Source of the DNA: Stutzerimonas stutzeri
GTDB lineage: Bacteria; Pseudomonadota; Gammaproteobacteria; Pseudomonadales; Pseudomonadaceae
Reading direction: 5' to 3'
Length of the DNA: 64,000 nucleotides
NCBI RefSeq assembly: GCF_002890895.1
Contig: NZ_POUL01000007.1
Location: 124,001 to 188,000, forward strand
Below, piece after piece: positions 10,041-18,668 of the stretch. Within the stretch, counting starts at the first letter, position 1. Every line of letters starts with the position of its first letter. The position numbers and the translations under genes were made by a program. The notes under the pieces are model-generated. The model searched no databases and was not told where the DNA came from. It was given only the letters and a program-made list of their open reading frames with translations.

Positions 10041-11488
10041 GCATGAATCTGATCACCCTGCTCTACCTCGTCGCTTCGGTGAGTTTCATCCAGGCATTGA
10101 AAGGCCTGTCGCACCCCACCACTTCGCGCCGCGGCAACCTGTTCGGCATGATCGGCATGGGTATCGCCGTGGTCACCACGGTGTTCCTGGTCTTCAAGCT
10201 CGGCGGCCAACTGGTCGAGAGCGCCAGCCCCTGGAGCGGTCTGGGCTTCATCGTCCTCGGTCTGCTGATCGGCGGCACCATCGGTACGCTGATGGCCAAG
10301 CGCGTCGAGATGACCAAGATGCCCGAGCTGGTCGCCTTCATGCACAGCATGATCGGCCTGGCCGCGGTGTTCATTGCCATCGCCGCCGTGCTCGAGCCGC
10401 AGTCGCTAGGCATCGTCCAGGCCATCGGCTACCCGATTCCGGCCGGTAACCGCCTGGAGCTGTTCCTCGGTGCAGCCATCGGCGCCATCACCTTCTCCGG
10501 CTCGGTGATTGCCTTTGGCAAGCTGTCGGGCAAGTACAAGTTCCGCCTGTTCCAGGGCGCGCCGGTGTCGTTCCCCAACCAGCACAAGATCAACCTCGCC
10601 GTTGGCGTGGCGATCCTGGTGCTGGGGCTGATCTACACCTTCAGCGGCAACTTCACCGCGTTCATGATTCTGGTGGCACTGGCCTTCGTGATTGGCGTGC
10701 TGATCATCATCCCCATCGGCGGCGCCGACATGCCGGTGGTGGTCTCGATGCTCAACAGCTACTCGGGCTGGGCGGCGGCCGGCATCGGCTTCTCGCTGAA
10801 TAACTCGATGCTGATCATCGCCGGTTCGCTGGTGGGTTCGAGCGGCGCGATCCTCTCCTACATCATGTGCAAGGCGATGAACCGCTCGTTCTTCAACGTC
10901 ATTCTCGGCGGCTTCGGTGGCGACGCGGATGCCGGCCCGGCGACGGGCAGCAAGGAACAGCGTCCGGTCAAATCCGGCTCCAGCGATGACGCCGCCTTCC
11001 TGCTATCGAACGCCGATACCGTGATCATCGTTCCCGGCTACGGCCTGGCGGTGGCCCGGGCACAGCACGCGCTGATGGAGCTGGCCGAGAAGCTGACGCA
11101 CATGGGCGTGACCGTGAAGTATGCAATCCACCCTGTCGCCGGCCGTATGCCCGGGCACATGAACGTGCTGCTGGCCGAAGCCGAAGTGCCGTACGAGATG
11201 GTGTTCGAGATGGACGACATCAACTCCGAGTTCGGTCAGGCCGACGTGGTGCTGGTGCTCGGCGCCAACGACGTGGTCAACCCGGCGGCGAAGAACGATC
11301 CCAAGTCGCCCATCGCCGGCATGCCGATCCTCGAGGCGTACAAAGCCAAGACGGTCATCGTCAACAAGCGCTCCATGGCCAGCGGTTATGCGGGCCTCGA
11401 TAACGAGCTGTTCTACATGGACAAGACCATGATGGTCTTCGGCGATGCCAAGAAGGTTGTCGAGGACATGGTCAAGGCCGTGGAATAA
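10037..11488 (+). CDS. pntB: NAD(P) transhydrogenase subunit beta (PntB)
   Basis: 483 residues. The first about 290 residues are a series of membrane helices (proton-translocating domain II); the rest is the NADP(H)-binding domain III with [34 protein letters not shown] and the [15 protein letters not shown] loop. With PntAA and PntAB it makes the inner-membrane enzyme that supplies NADPH for biosynthesis and redox defence. Last gene of the operon, followed by a strong terminator. Confidence 0.96.
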   Translation: MSMNLITLLYLVASVSFIQALKGLSHPTTSRRGNLFGMIGMGIAVVTTVFLVFKLGGQLVESASPWSGLGFIVLGLLIGGTIGTLMAKRVEMTKMPELVAFMHSMIGLAAVFIAIAAVLEPQSLGIVQAIGYPIPAGNRLELFLGAAIGAITFSGSVIAFGKLSGKYKFRLFQGAPVSFPNQHKINLAVGVAILVLGLIYTFSGNFTAFMILVALAFVIGVLIIIPIGGADMPVVVSMLNSYSGWAAAGIGFSLNNSMLIIAGSLVGSSGAILSYIMCKAMNRSFFNVILGGFGGDADAGPATGSKEQRPVKSGSSDDAAFLLSNADTVIIVPGYGLAVARAQHALMELAEKLTHMGVTVKYAIHPVAGRMPGHMNVLLAEAEVPYEMVFEMDDINSEFGQADVVLVLGANDVVNPAAKNDPKSPIAGMPILEAYKAKTVIVNKRSMASGYAGLDNELFYMDKTMMVFGDAKKVVEDMVKAVE

Positions 11489-11507
11489 GCGACAGCCGCA
11501 ACACCAG

Positions 11508-11545
11508 AACCCCTCCCGGCGCTGCCGCGAGGGGTTTTGTTTTTT
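11508..11545 (+). terminator. Rho-independent terminator of pntAA-AB-B
   Basis: AACCCCTC (11508-11515) pairs with GAGGGGTT (11529-11536) around a 13-base loop, followed by TTGTTTTTT. Classic intrinsic terminator 19 bp after the pntB stop. Confidence 0.9.
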
Positions 11546-11711
11546 ACAATCATCAGCCAAACACTTAGGCGCCTGACGCACCGGTACAGTTGATCGGTCC
11601 GCACAACTGAACCGACACAATTCAGAGCTCCTGTGACTGTTACGCAACAGCCCGGCACGCGACTCTATCTGCCCATAACCCATCCCCGTTGATTGCGGGA
11701 AGGAGCGGCTC

Positions 11712-11912
11712 ATGGAGCGCATACTGACTTGGCGGCGCACAGCTGCAACCGGCCTGCCACCGTTGCAACGAGTATTGCAACACCTTCGCCTGTGGCAACG
11801 ACGCGTACGAACCCGCCGGCAACTGGCTGCGCTCGATGAGCGTCAGCTGGCCGACATTGGCATCAGCCAGAGTGAGCGGATGGAAGAGCTGGACAGGCCG
11901 TTCTGGCGCTGA
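11712..11912 (+). CDS. DUF1127 (YjiS-like) small protein
   Basis: 66 residues, strongly basic in the N-terminal half, with the DUF1127 signature near the C-terminus: RRQLAALDERQLADIGIS followed by a short tail. Such proteins are small, cytoplasmic and probably RNA- or regulator-binding; members in alphaproteobacteria affect phosphate and RNA metabolism, but the role in Pseudomonas is unclear to me. AAGGAG 8 bases upstream of the ATG supports this start. It stands alone between the pnt terminator and the DUF2388 genes. Confidence 0.8.
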   Translation: MERILTWRRTAATGLPPLQRVLQHLRLWQRRVRTRRQLAALDERQLADIGISQSERMEELDRPFWR

Positions 11913-12020
11913 CATGGCGCTTTCCAGATGATGAAGGCGAGCCGTAAGCTGAACGGCATGCACGATCCGAAGGTCATAGCGGCTATCTGCGGCAAAATCG
12001 CGTCTAGCCTGGAGAACACC

Positions 12021-12338
12021 ATGAACAAGTATCTGTTGTCAGTTGCCACCGCTGCCTGCCTGGTCGCGGGCACCGCGTCAGCCGGAAGCATCACCGGCAC
12101 CATCGATGCCATCGGCGCCTCGCTGGTCAACACCGTCGAAGGCACCTCCGATATCACCTCGAACCTGGGCGACGACAAGCTGGTGCTCGACGCCAAAGAC
12201 GACGCGGCGCGTTTCGTCGCCAGCAATGGCGAGGCGCGCGGCGCTCACCTGGAAGCGGCGCTGAAACACATCCGCACCCAGGCCCCAACCCTGCACGCCA
12301 GCGATCTGCAACTGGCCGGGGCGATTCTGGCGCTCTGA
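12021..12338 (+). CDS. DUF2388 secreted protein, copy 1
   Basis: 105 residues. An N-terminal Sec signal peptide (NKYLLSVATAACLVAGTASA, cleavage near residue 21) is followed by the DUF2388 core: DDKLVLDAKDDAARFVAS, then GEARGAHLEAALKHIR and a final ASDLQLAGAILAL. Function unknown; likely periplasmic. The longer open frame upstream is rejected because the ATG at 12021 has GGAG 8 bases before it and gives the signal peptide. First of three paralogues in a row. Confidence 0.85.
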   Translation: MNKYLLSVATAACLVAGTASAGSITGTIDAIGASLVNTVEGTSDITSNLGDDKLVLDAKDDAARFVASNGEARGAHLEAALKHIRTQAPTLHASDLQLAGAILAL

Positions 12339-12424
12339 TACGCACGACCGATTAAGCGCAGCGCTGGTCCTGGGGCTGGCGTTTCGCTAGCCTTGGCGGC
12401 TGTTTCTCTGGCTCCAGGATTTGC

Positions 12425-12745
12425 ATGCGTTCGCTCTACCTAGCACTTGCCTGCTGCTTCTGCGGTGGCGCCCAGGCCTTCGACACCACCCTCGCTGGCA
12501 CCGTCGCCTCCAGTTACGTTGCCAGCCAGGTGACCAGCGCCCCTTTCGACAACAAGCTGATACTCGACGCTCGCGACGATGCGGCCGGGTTCGTTGCGAC
12601 TCAAGGACAGATCCGAGGCGCTCGCCTGGACGCTGCACTGCGCTGGCTGCGCGAGCGGCAACCGCAGCTACTGGCCGGTGACCTTGAACTGGCCGAGGCA
12701 ATTCTCGTCCAACCATCGACCCCGCTCCCCCGAGACAGATCATGA
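12425..12745 (+). CDS. DUF2388 secreted protein, copy 2
   Basis: 106 residues. Signal peptide MRSLYLALACCFCGGAQA, then a DUF2388 core (NKLILDARDDAAGFVATQG, IRGARLDAALRWLRE, DLELAEAIL). It differs from copies 1 and 3 in having two Cys in the signal region, neither in a clear lipobox. An 86-bp gap separates it from copy 1, while its stop overlaps the copy 3 start by 4 bp. Function unknown. Confidence 0.85.
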   Translation: MRSLYLALACCFCGGAQAFDTTLAGTVASSYVASQVTSAPFDNKLILDARDDAAGFVATQGQIRGARLDAALRWLRERQPQLLAGDLELAEAILVQPSTPLPRDRS

Positions 12746-13062
12746 ACTTCAAGCTGATCGCCGCATCTTTCGCCCTGGCCCTTTTCGCCGGCGGTGTTCA
12801 GGCGCAGACGCTGGTGGCTACCAGCAATATCGTCGTCAACGCCTTGGACCGCAGCATCAACTTCACCTCCGACGTGACCAGCCGCATCAGCGACATGAAA
12901 GTTGTCGGCGAAGCCCGCGACGAGGCGGCCGGCTTTGTTGCCAGCGGCGGTGAAATACGCGGCGCGCGACTGGAAGCAGCCCTCGGTCGCTTACGTGATG
13001 CCTTCCCGGCAGCCCAGCAGGCCAGTGACCTCGCCTTGGCCGAAGCCATCCTCGCTCAGTGA
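12742..13062 (+). CDS. DUF2388 secreted protein, copy 3
   Basis: 106 residues. Signal peptide ending VQAQ, then VVGEARDEAAGFVASGGEIR and GARLEAALGRLRDAF, closing with ASDLALAEAILAQ. The conserved aspartate/alanine helix and the RGA-L-AAL helix are shared by all three copies. Translationally coupled on both sides: ATGA overlap with copy 2 and GTGA overlap with the DUF4105 gene. Confidence 0.85.
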   Translation: MNFKLIAASFALALFAGGVQAQTLVATSNIVVNALDRSINFTSDVTSRISDMKVVGEARDEAAGFVASGGEIRGARLEAALGRLRDAFPAAQQASDLALAEAILAQ

Positions 13063-15026
13063 AATCATCTCGGGCCCGGTGGCTGGGCGTTGCGCTCACC
13101 CTTGTCATGCCTTTCGCTAATCTGTGCCAGGCCGAGCTGCGCCTAGCGCTTGATAGTGCCGAGCTGCAACCGGCCGAACGCGCCGCCAGTCAGCAATTGC
13201 TGGACGAAGCGCTGGCCGCGTTGCCGCCGCGAATGCTCGAGCGTCTCGACCGAGATGTCCGCGTCCGCTGGCATGACGGACTGACCCACGATGTCTATGG
13301 CAGCGCCGGAGGCAACCTGCTGCTGCTCAACCGGCGCCTGCTGCCGACACTCACCGATGGCAGCGCAGCCGCTCAACGCACCGAGCGGCCGCACGGCACG
13401 GTGCGTCAGGAAATGCTGGCGACGCTTATTCACGAAGTGGCTCATCTCTATGACCGCGCCCAGCTCTGGTCGCCGGAAATCCATCGACAGCAGGCTTTCT
13501 GTGGACAGCGCGCCAGCAGTCTCGGCCTGGTCGGCTTGCCGGACAGCTGCCGCGGGCAGACCGAGCGCCGCTTCACCCTCAGCGACGACCCGCGCCTGCT
13601 CGATCTGGCCGGCTGGCCACAACGCGTTGGCCAGCGCGGCGCACGCGAACAAGACAATGCCCAGCAGGCACGCAGCCCCGATGCCTACGAGCTGAGCAGC
13701 CCGCTGGAATTCGTAGCGGTGAACCTGGAGTACTTTCTCCTCGACCCCCGCTACGCCTGCCGTCGCCCTTTGCTGCATCACTATTTCAGCCAGCATTTCG
13801 GCTGGCAGCCAGCCGGGGTCGAAGCCTGCAAAAGCGCCTTGCCGATCCTCAACGCCGGGCATGACTTCGCGCGCACCCCGCTGATCGAGCTCGACCCCGA
13901 GCGCGTCTACGCCGTTGACTATCTGTTCGCCGAGGCCAACGACGCATGGGTCAGCCGCTGGGGCCACAGCATGCTGCGCCTGGTGATCTGCGCGCCAGGC
14001 CGCCCGCGCGGGCCGGACTGCCGCCTGGATCTGGACCATCACCTGGTGCTGTCTTTTCGCGCATTCGTCGGCGATGTACAGCTGTCGAGCTGGGACGGAC
14101 TCACTGGCGTCTATCCTTCTCGCCTGTTCGTCCTGCCGCTGGGCCAGGTGATTGATGAGTACACCAAGGTCGAACTGCGCAGCCTCGCCTCAATTCCCCT
14201 GAAGCTGCAGCGCGAGGAGATCGAAAACCTGGTGATACGCAGCGCCGAAATGCACTGGAGCTACGACGGCGACTATTACTTCCTGTCGAATAACTGCGCG
14301 GTCGAAACCCTCAAGCTGCTGCGCAGCGGTACCGCCCGCCCCGAACTCGCCGCCCTCGACAGCATCCTGCCCAGCGGGCTTCTGGAAATCCTGATCAATC
14401 GCGGCCTGGCCGACGCCAGCGTGCTCGATGACCCACATGAGGCATTGCGCCTGGGGTATCGCTTCGATTCCTACCGTGATCGTTACCAGGCCATGTTCGC
14501 CGTGCTTCGCGAACGCCTGGGTCTGCCGCAAACCGATGTGCAAGCCTGGCTGGAACTAAGCGCTGAAGCTCGACGCCCCTGGATCGAGCAGGCCGACCTG
14601 CGCGCCAGCGCGGCGCTGCTGTTGGTGGAGCAGGCCGCCTTGCGCCGGCACCTGCTACTTGCGCAGGAAGAGTTGAAAAACCGCTACCTGAGCGGCCGCC
14701 AACAGGGCGACCAGACGCTGAATAAGGCGGACGAGACCCTGCAGGGCATTCTCGCTAACAGCGGTTATCTGAGCCAGCCTGCGCAATTGCTCGACGGCAG
14801 CGGTTATGGTTTGCCGCAGGCCAGCGAATGGCATCGCTTGGAATCGGAGAGCAGCCAACGTCAGGCTCGCCTCAACCAGCTCACCGATGCGCTGAACGCC
14901 GAGGTGCGGCTGTTACTCGGCGAAGAGCGGCGGCTGGAGCTTGAGGGCGTCGAAGCCAACCTGGCGCAGATTGGCCAACATCTTCGCGAGCTGCACAGGG
15001 CCGGAGGCGGACTGCAGTTGCCTTGA
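13059..15026 (+). CDS. DUF4105 protein with HExxH motif, exported
   Basis: 655 residues from a GTG that overlaps the stop of the third DUF2388 gene. An N-terminal signal segment (ALTLVMPFANLCQA) is followed by a region with HEVAH at residues 125-129, which looks like a zinc-metalloprotease helix, then a DUF4105 domain (AEANDAWVSRWGHSMLRLVI, and SNNCAVETLKLLRSG near residue 412), related to the N-terminal periplasmic domain of lacto-N-biosidase chaperone-like proteins. The C-terminal 180 residues are strongly helical and Gln/Glu/Leu-rich, probably coiled coil. Catalytic activity is unproven. Coupling suggests it acts with the DUF2388 proteins in the envelope. Confidence 0.75.
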   Translation: MKSSRARWLGVALTLVMPFANLCQAELRLALDSAELQPAERAASQQLLDEALAALPPRMLERLDRDVRVRWHDGLTHDVYGSAGGNLLLLNRRLLPTLTDGSAAAQRTERPHGTVRQEMLATLIHEVAHLYDRAQLWSPEIHRQQAFCGQRASSLGLVGLPDSCRGQTERRFTLSDDPRLLDLAGWPQRVGQRGAREQDNAQQARSPDAYELSSPLEFVAVNLEYFLLDPRYACRRPLLHHYFSQHFGWQPAGVEACKSALPILNAGHDFARTPLIELDPERVYAVDYLFAEANDAWVSRWGHSMLRLVICAPGRPRGPDCRLDLDHHLVLSFRAFVGDVQLSSWDGLTGVYPSRLFVLPLGQVIDEYTKVELRSLASIPLKLQREEIENLVIRSAEMHWSYDGDYYFLSNNCAVETLKLLRSGTARPELAALDSILPSGLLEILINRGLADASVLDDPHEALRLGYRFDSYRDRYQAMFAVLRERLGLPQTDVQAWLELSAEARRPWIEQADLRASAALLLVEQAALRRHLLLAQEELKNRYLSGRQQGDQTLNKADETLQGILANSGYLSQPAQLLDGSGYGLPQASEWHRLESESSQRQARLNQLTDALNAEVRLLLGEERRLELEGVEANLAQIGQHLRELHRAGGGLQLP

Positions 15027-15189
15027 CACAACTCTCTGGCGACGCGCAACGCCCATGATCGCGAGCAAGAACTGGGTGCCACTAACCCGTATAAGAGCAG
15101 TGCGGCAGGGCGACATGACCATTGGGCGCGCCTGGAGCCGTGAGCGTTGGAGCAACCGCCCGCAGCGTACCGGCACTTTTCTCAAGGCG

Positions 15190-15319
15190 AAAAAAAACCT
15201 CGAACTTCGTTGGGGGAGGGGGAAGTTCGAGGTTTAAATCCGGAACGCCAGAGGCGTATCCAGAGATCTGCCAACACTTAACACAACAAGGAGCATCGAA
15301 GGGCTTTTACACCCTTCGT
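15190..15319 (-). ncRNA. ersA: ErsA-like small RNA (Spot 42 position, beside polA)
   Basis: A ~130-nt RNA can be read on the minus strand. It starts near 15317-15320 after an AlgU-type promoter, begins with a 5' hairpin (CGAAGGG pairing with CCCTTCG, 15302-15318), has a small ACGCC-TCT-GGCGT hairpin at 15245-15257, and ends in a 14-bp perfect terminator stem (15195-15208 with 15222-15235) whose 13-base loop is CCCCTCCCCCAAC, followed by eight U. From memory, P. aeruginosa ErsA lies at the same place downstream of polA, is about 132 nt long and is AlgU (sigma22) dependent. ErsA controls envelope and exopolysaccharide genes through Hfq. Identity rests on position, size, promoter type and C-rich loop, not on alignment. 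Confidence 0.78.
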
Positions 15320-15323
15320 AGCC

Positions 15324-15351
15324 TATGACCGAGCTTTCTATCCATGAGTTC
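15324..15351 (-). promoter_or_regulatory. AlgU/sigma22-type promoter of the ErsA-like RNA
   Basis: On the minus strand, GAACTC (15351-15346), a 17-base spacer and TCATA (15328-15324) match the AlgU/RpoE consensus GAACTT-N16/17-TCTGA with only one mismatch in the -35 hexamer. Predicted start is 5-8 bases downstream. Confidence 0.75.
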
Positions 15352-15536
15352 AATGCCGAACGGAAAATATTTCCATAACGGAGCGTAGCCGCTCTAAGAC
15401 GGGGCATTTAGCCCAACGACAGTTTCGTCAAACGTTTTCGCCTGCACCCATAACGTGCAGCGCGAACGCCCTTCAGCTACTGATGCAGCGGCGCCCCGCT
15501 GAGACAGTCTTCAGCGCAGCCCGCTGGTGCCTGTTC

Positions 15537-18281
15537 TTAGTGCGCTTCGTCCCAGTTGTTGCCCACCCCGGCTTCGACCAGCAGCGGCACATCCAGCTCA
15601 GCGGCCCCGCTCATCAACGGAAGGATCTGCGCGCGCACCTGTTCGAGCAGATCCTCACGAACTTCCAGCACCAGTTCATCGTGGACCTGCAGGATCACAC
15701 GCGCATCCAATCCGCTCTCCTGCAGCCAGTTATCCACGGCGATCATGGCGCGTTTGATGATGTCCGCCGCGGTGCCCTGCATCGGTGCGTTGATGGCGGT
15801 GCGCTCGGCGCCTTTGCGCATGGCGCCGTTCTTCGAATTGATCTCCGGCAGGTACAACCGACGGCCGAACAGCGTTTCCACGAAACCCTGCTCCGCCGCT
15901 TGCGTGCGGGTGCGCTCCATGTAAGCGAGCACGCCGGGATAGCGAGCGAAGTAGCGGTCGATGTAGGCCTGCGCCTCGCCGCGACCGACGTCGATCTGCT
16001 TGGCCAGGCCGAAAGCGCTCATGCCGTAGATCAGTCCGAAGTTGATCGCCTTGGCGCTTCGGCGTTGATCGTTGGTGACCTGATCCAGTTCGACGCCAAA
16101 CACTTCCGCCGCCGTGGCGCGGTGCACGTCCAGGTCATTCTGGAACGCGTGCAAGAGGCCGGCATCCTGGGCCAGGTGCGCCATGATGCGCAGTTCGATC
16201 TGCGAGTAGTCGGCTGCCAGCAGCTTGTAGCCCGGCGCCGCGATAAAGGCCTGCCGGATACGTCGGCCTTCGGCCGTGCGGATCGGAATGTTCTGCAGGT
16301 TCGGGTCGGACGATGACAACCGCCCGGTGGCCGTCACGGCCTGGTGGTAGCTGGTGTGGATGCGGCCGGTGCGCGGATTGATCTGCTGCGGCAGCTTGTC
16401 GGTGTAGGTGCCCTTGAGCTTGCTCAAGCTGCGGTGCTGCATGATCACCTTCGGCAGGGGGTAATCCTTTTCAGCCAGCTCGGCCAGCACGCTTTCGGCG
16501 GTAGACGGCTGACCGCCTGCGGTCTTCGACAGCACCGGGCAGCCGAGCTTGTCATAGAGAATCGCGCAGAGCTGCTTGGGCGAGCCGAGGTTGAACTCTT
16601 CACCCGCTATGTCGAACGCCTCACGCTCCAGCTCGACCAGTTTGTTGCCCAGCTCGACGCTCTGCAGTCCGAGCAGGTTGGCGTCGACCAGCGCGCCGTT
16701 GCGCTCGATGCGCGCCAGCACCGGCACCAGTGGCATCTCGATCTCGTTCAGGACCTTGAGCAGCGAAGGCGTGGCCTCCAGCTTGTTCATCAGGGTCTGA
16801 TGCAGGCGCAGAGTGACATCGGCGTCTTCGGCAGCATAGGGACCAGCCTGCTCGACGGCAATCTGATCAAAGGTCAGCTGTTTGGCGCCCTTGCCGGCGA
16901 TGTCTTCGAAACGGATGGTGCCGCGGCCGAGGTACTTGAGGGCCAGGCTGTCCATGTCATGGCGCGTGGCCGTGGCGTCGAGCACATAAGATTCGAGCAT
17001 GGTGTCGAAGGTCATGCCGCGCATCTCGATGCCGTAATGCATCAGCACGTTCATGTCGTACTTGCCGTGCTGGCAGATCTTGCGCTTGCCCGGGTCTTCG
17101 AGCAGCGGCTTGAGCGCGGCCAGCACCGTGTCACGATCAAGCTGCTGCGGCACGCCCATGTAGCTGTGGCCGAGCGGCACGTAGGCGGCCTGGCCTGCTT
17201 CAATGGCGAAGGAGACGCCGACCAACTGCGCCTTCTGTGCATCGATACTGGTGGTTTCGGTGTCGAAAGCGAAGCAATCCGCAGCCTTCAGCCGTGCGAG
17301 CCAGGCGTCGAATTCGGCCTTATCGAAAAGGGTGCTGTATTCAGCTTCGGCCTGGATCGAGCAGCTCTCGGGCTGCACCTTGCAGTCTTCACCGGCGGCC
17401 TTGGCCTCACGTAGTAAATCGTCGAGCCAGTTCTTGAACTCCAGCTCGCGGTACAGCGCAATTAGTGCCTCGCGGTGCGGCTCGCCCGGCATCAGATCGC
17501 CGACCTGAACATCCAGCGGTACGTCGATCTTGATCGTGGCCAGCTCATAGGACATGAACGCCGCGTCGCGATGTTCTTCAAGCTTGGCGGCCAGCGACTT
17601 GGCGCCGCGGATCGGCAGGCCAGAGACCTTGTCGAGATTGTCGTAGAGGCCCTTGATGCCGCCTTCGATGCCATTGAGCAGGCCGCACGCGGTCTTCTCG
17701 CCAACCCCAGGCACACCGGGGATGTTGTCGACCTTGTCGCCCATCAACGCGAGGAAGTCGATGATCAGCTCCGGGCCGACGCCGAACTTGTTCTTCACGC
17801 CTTCGATGTCATAGACGCTACCGGTCATGGTGTTGACCAGGGTGACGTGCGGGCAGACCAGCTGGGCCATGTCCTTGTCGCCAGTGGAGATGACCACGTC
17901 GCGCTTGAGCGCGGCACACTGTCGCGCCAGTGTTCCAATCACGTCGTCCGCCTCGACGCCTTCAACGCACAGCAGTGGCATACCCAGCGCACGCACACTG
18001 GCATGCAGCGGCTCGACCTGGCCACGCAGGTCGTCGGGCATCGGTGGACGATGGGACTTGTATTCAGCGAACAGCGTGTCTCGGAAGGTCGGGCCCTTGG
18101 CGTCGAAAACCACCGCGAAGGGGCTGTCCGGATACTGCCGACGCAACGACAACAGCATGTTCAGCACGCCCTTCACGGCGCCGGTGGGCTTGCCGGTAGA
18201 GGTGGTCAGCGGAGGCAGGGCGTGGAAGGCGCGGTAGAGGTAGGACGAACCGTCCACCAGAACGAGGGGCGCTTGGCTCAT
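15537..18281 (-). CDS. polA: DNA polymerase I
   Basis: 914 residues from the ATG at 18281 (APLVLVDGSSYLYRAFHALP, the usual PolA N-terminus); the open frame upstream is not conserved-looking. The 5'-3' exonuclease domain covers about 1-290 (GVEADDVIGTLA, GDKVDNIPGVPGVGEKTA). The proofreading domain has the exonuclease DTE at 340-342, and the polymerase domain has ADYSQIELRIMAHL (motif A) and QVHDELVLEV (motif C). It fills gaps in repair and replaces Okazaki primers. Divergent from the DUF2782 gene; the ErsA-like RNA lies 218 bp beyond its stop, on the same strand. Confidence 0.98.
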   Translation of the reverse strand: MSQAPLVLVDGSSYLYRAFHALPPLTTSTGKPTGAVKGVLNMLLSLRRQYPDSPFAVVFDAKGPTFRDTLFAEYKSHRPPMPDDLRGQVEPLHASVRALGMPLLCVEGVEADDVIGTLARQCAALKRDVVISTGDKDMAQLVCPHVTLVNTMTGSVYDIEGVKNKFGVGPELIIDFLALMGDKVDNIPGVPGVGEKTACGLLNGIEGGIKGLYDNLDKVSGLPIRGAKSLAAKLEEHRDAAFMSYELATIKIDVPLDVQVGDLMPGEPHREALIALYRELEFKNWLDDLLREAKAAGEDCKVQPESCSIQAEAEYSTLFDKAEFDAWLARLKAADCFAFDTETTSIDAQKAQLVGVSFAIEAGQAAYVPLGHSYMGVPQQLDRDTVLAALKPLLEDPGKRKICQHGKYDMNVLMHYGIEMRGMTFDTMLESYVLDATATRHDMDSLALKYLGRGTIRFEDIAGKGAKQLTFDQIAVEQAGPYAAEDADVTLRLHQTLMNKLEATPSLLKVLNEIEMPLVPVLARIERNGALVDANLLGLQSVELGNKLVELEREAFDIAGEEFNLGSPKQLCAILYDKLGCPVLSKTAGGQPSTAESVLAELAEKDYPLPKVIMQHRSLSKLKGTYTDKLPQQINPRTGRIHTSYHQAVTATGRLSSSDPNLQNIPIRTAEGRRIRQAFIAAPGYKLLAADYSQIELRIMAHLAQDAGLLHAFQNDLDVHRATAAEVFGVELDQVTNDQRRSAKAINFGLIYGMSAFGLAKQIDVGRGEAQAYIDRYFARYPGVLAYMERTRTQAAEQGFVETLFGRRLYLPEINSKNGAMRKGAERTAINAPMQGTAADIIKRAMIAVDNWLQESGLDARVILQVHDELVLEVREDLLEQVRAQILPLMSGAAELDVPLLVEAGVGNNWDEAH

Positions 18282-18357
18282 GAGCAGGATCAACCTTTTC
18301 GACGGGTCCGCAGCTAGAATGCACAGGACCACTTGACGACAAAGGGACAAGGTTATC

Positions 18358-18639
18358 ATGCGCACATTCAAACCTTTGCTGCTGGCCGGGCTGCTGGCAA
18401 TGATGCCGCTGAGCGGTTTCGCCCAGGAATCGGTCGATGGCGAGCCTGACGTCACGATTCGCCAGGACGGCGACCGTACGGTCGAGGAGTATCGCGTCAA
18501 CGGCTTCCTCTATGCGGTGAAGATCACGCCCAAGACCGGCAAGCCGTACTTCTTGGTCCGTGCCGATGGCGACAGCAACTTCATCCGCGCCGACCGCCCG
18601 GACATGCTGATCCCGGCCTGGGAAATCTTCAGCTGGTAA
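18358..18639 (+). CDS. DUF2782 exported protein
   Basis: 93 residues. A Sec signal peptide (FKPLLLAGLLAMMPLSGFAQ) precedes a compact beta-rich domain with VTIRQDGDRTVEEYRVNGF and YAVKITPKTGKPYFLVRADG, the DUF2782 signature. Function unknown. It is conserved between polA and thrB in pseudomonads and lies 29 bp before thrB, so is likely co-transcribed. AAGGGAC and AAGG upstream could serve as ribosome-binding site. Confidence 0.85.
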   Translation: MRTFKPLLLAGLLAMMPLSGFAQESVDGEPDVTIRQDGDRTVEEYRVNGFLYAVKITPKTGKPYFLVRADGDSNFIRADRPDMLIPAWEIFSW

Positions 18640-18668
18640 CCCAGCCTAGACACTAACGGAAGTCATTC

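Noticed and set aside
15023..15060. TTGACA hexamer overlapping the DUF4105 stop as a possible promoter
   Set aside because: No -10 like hexamer 16-18 bp downstream and no gene follows on that strand.
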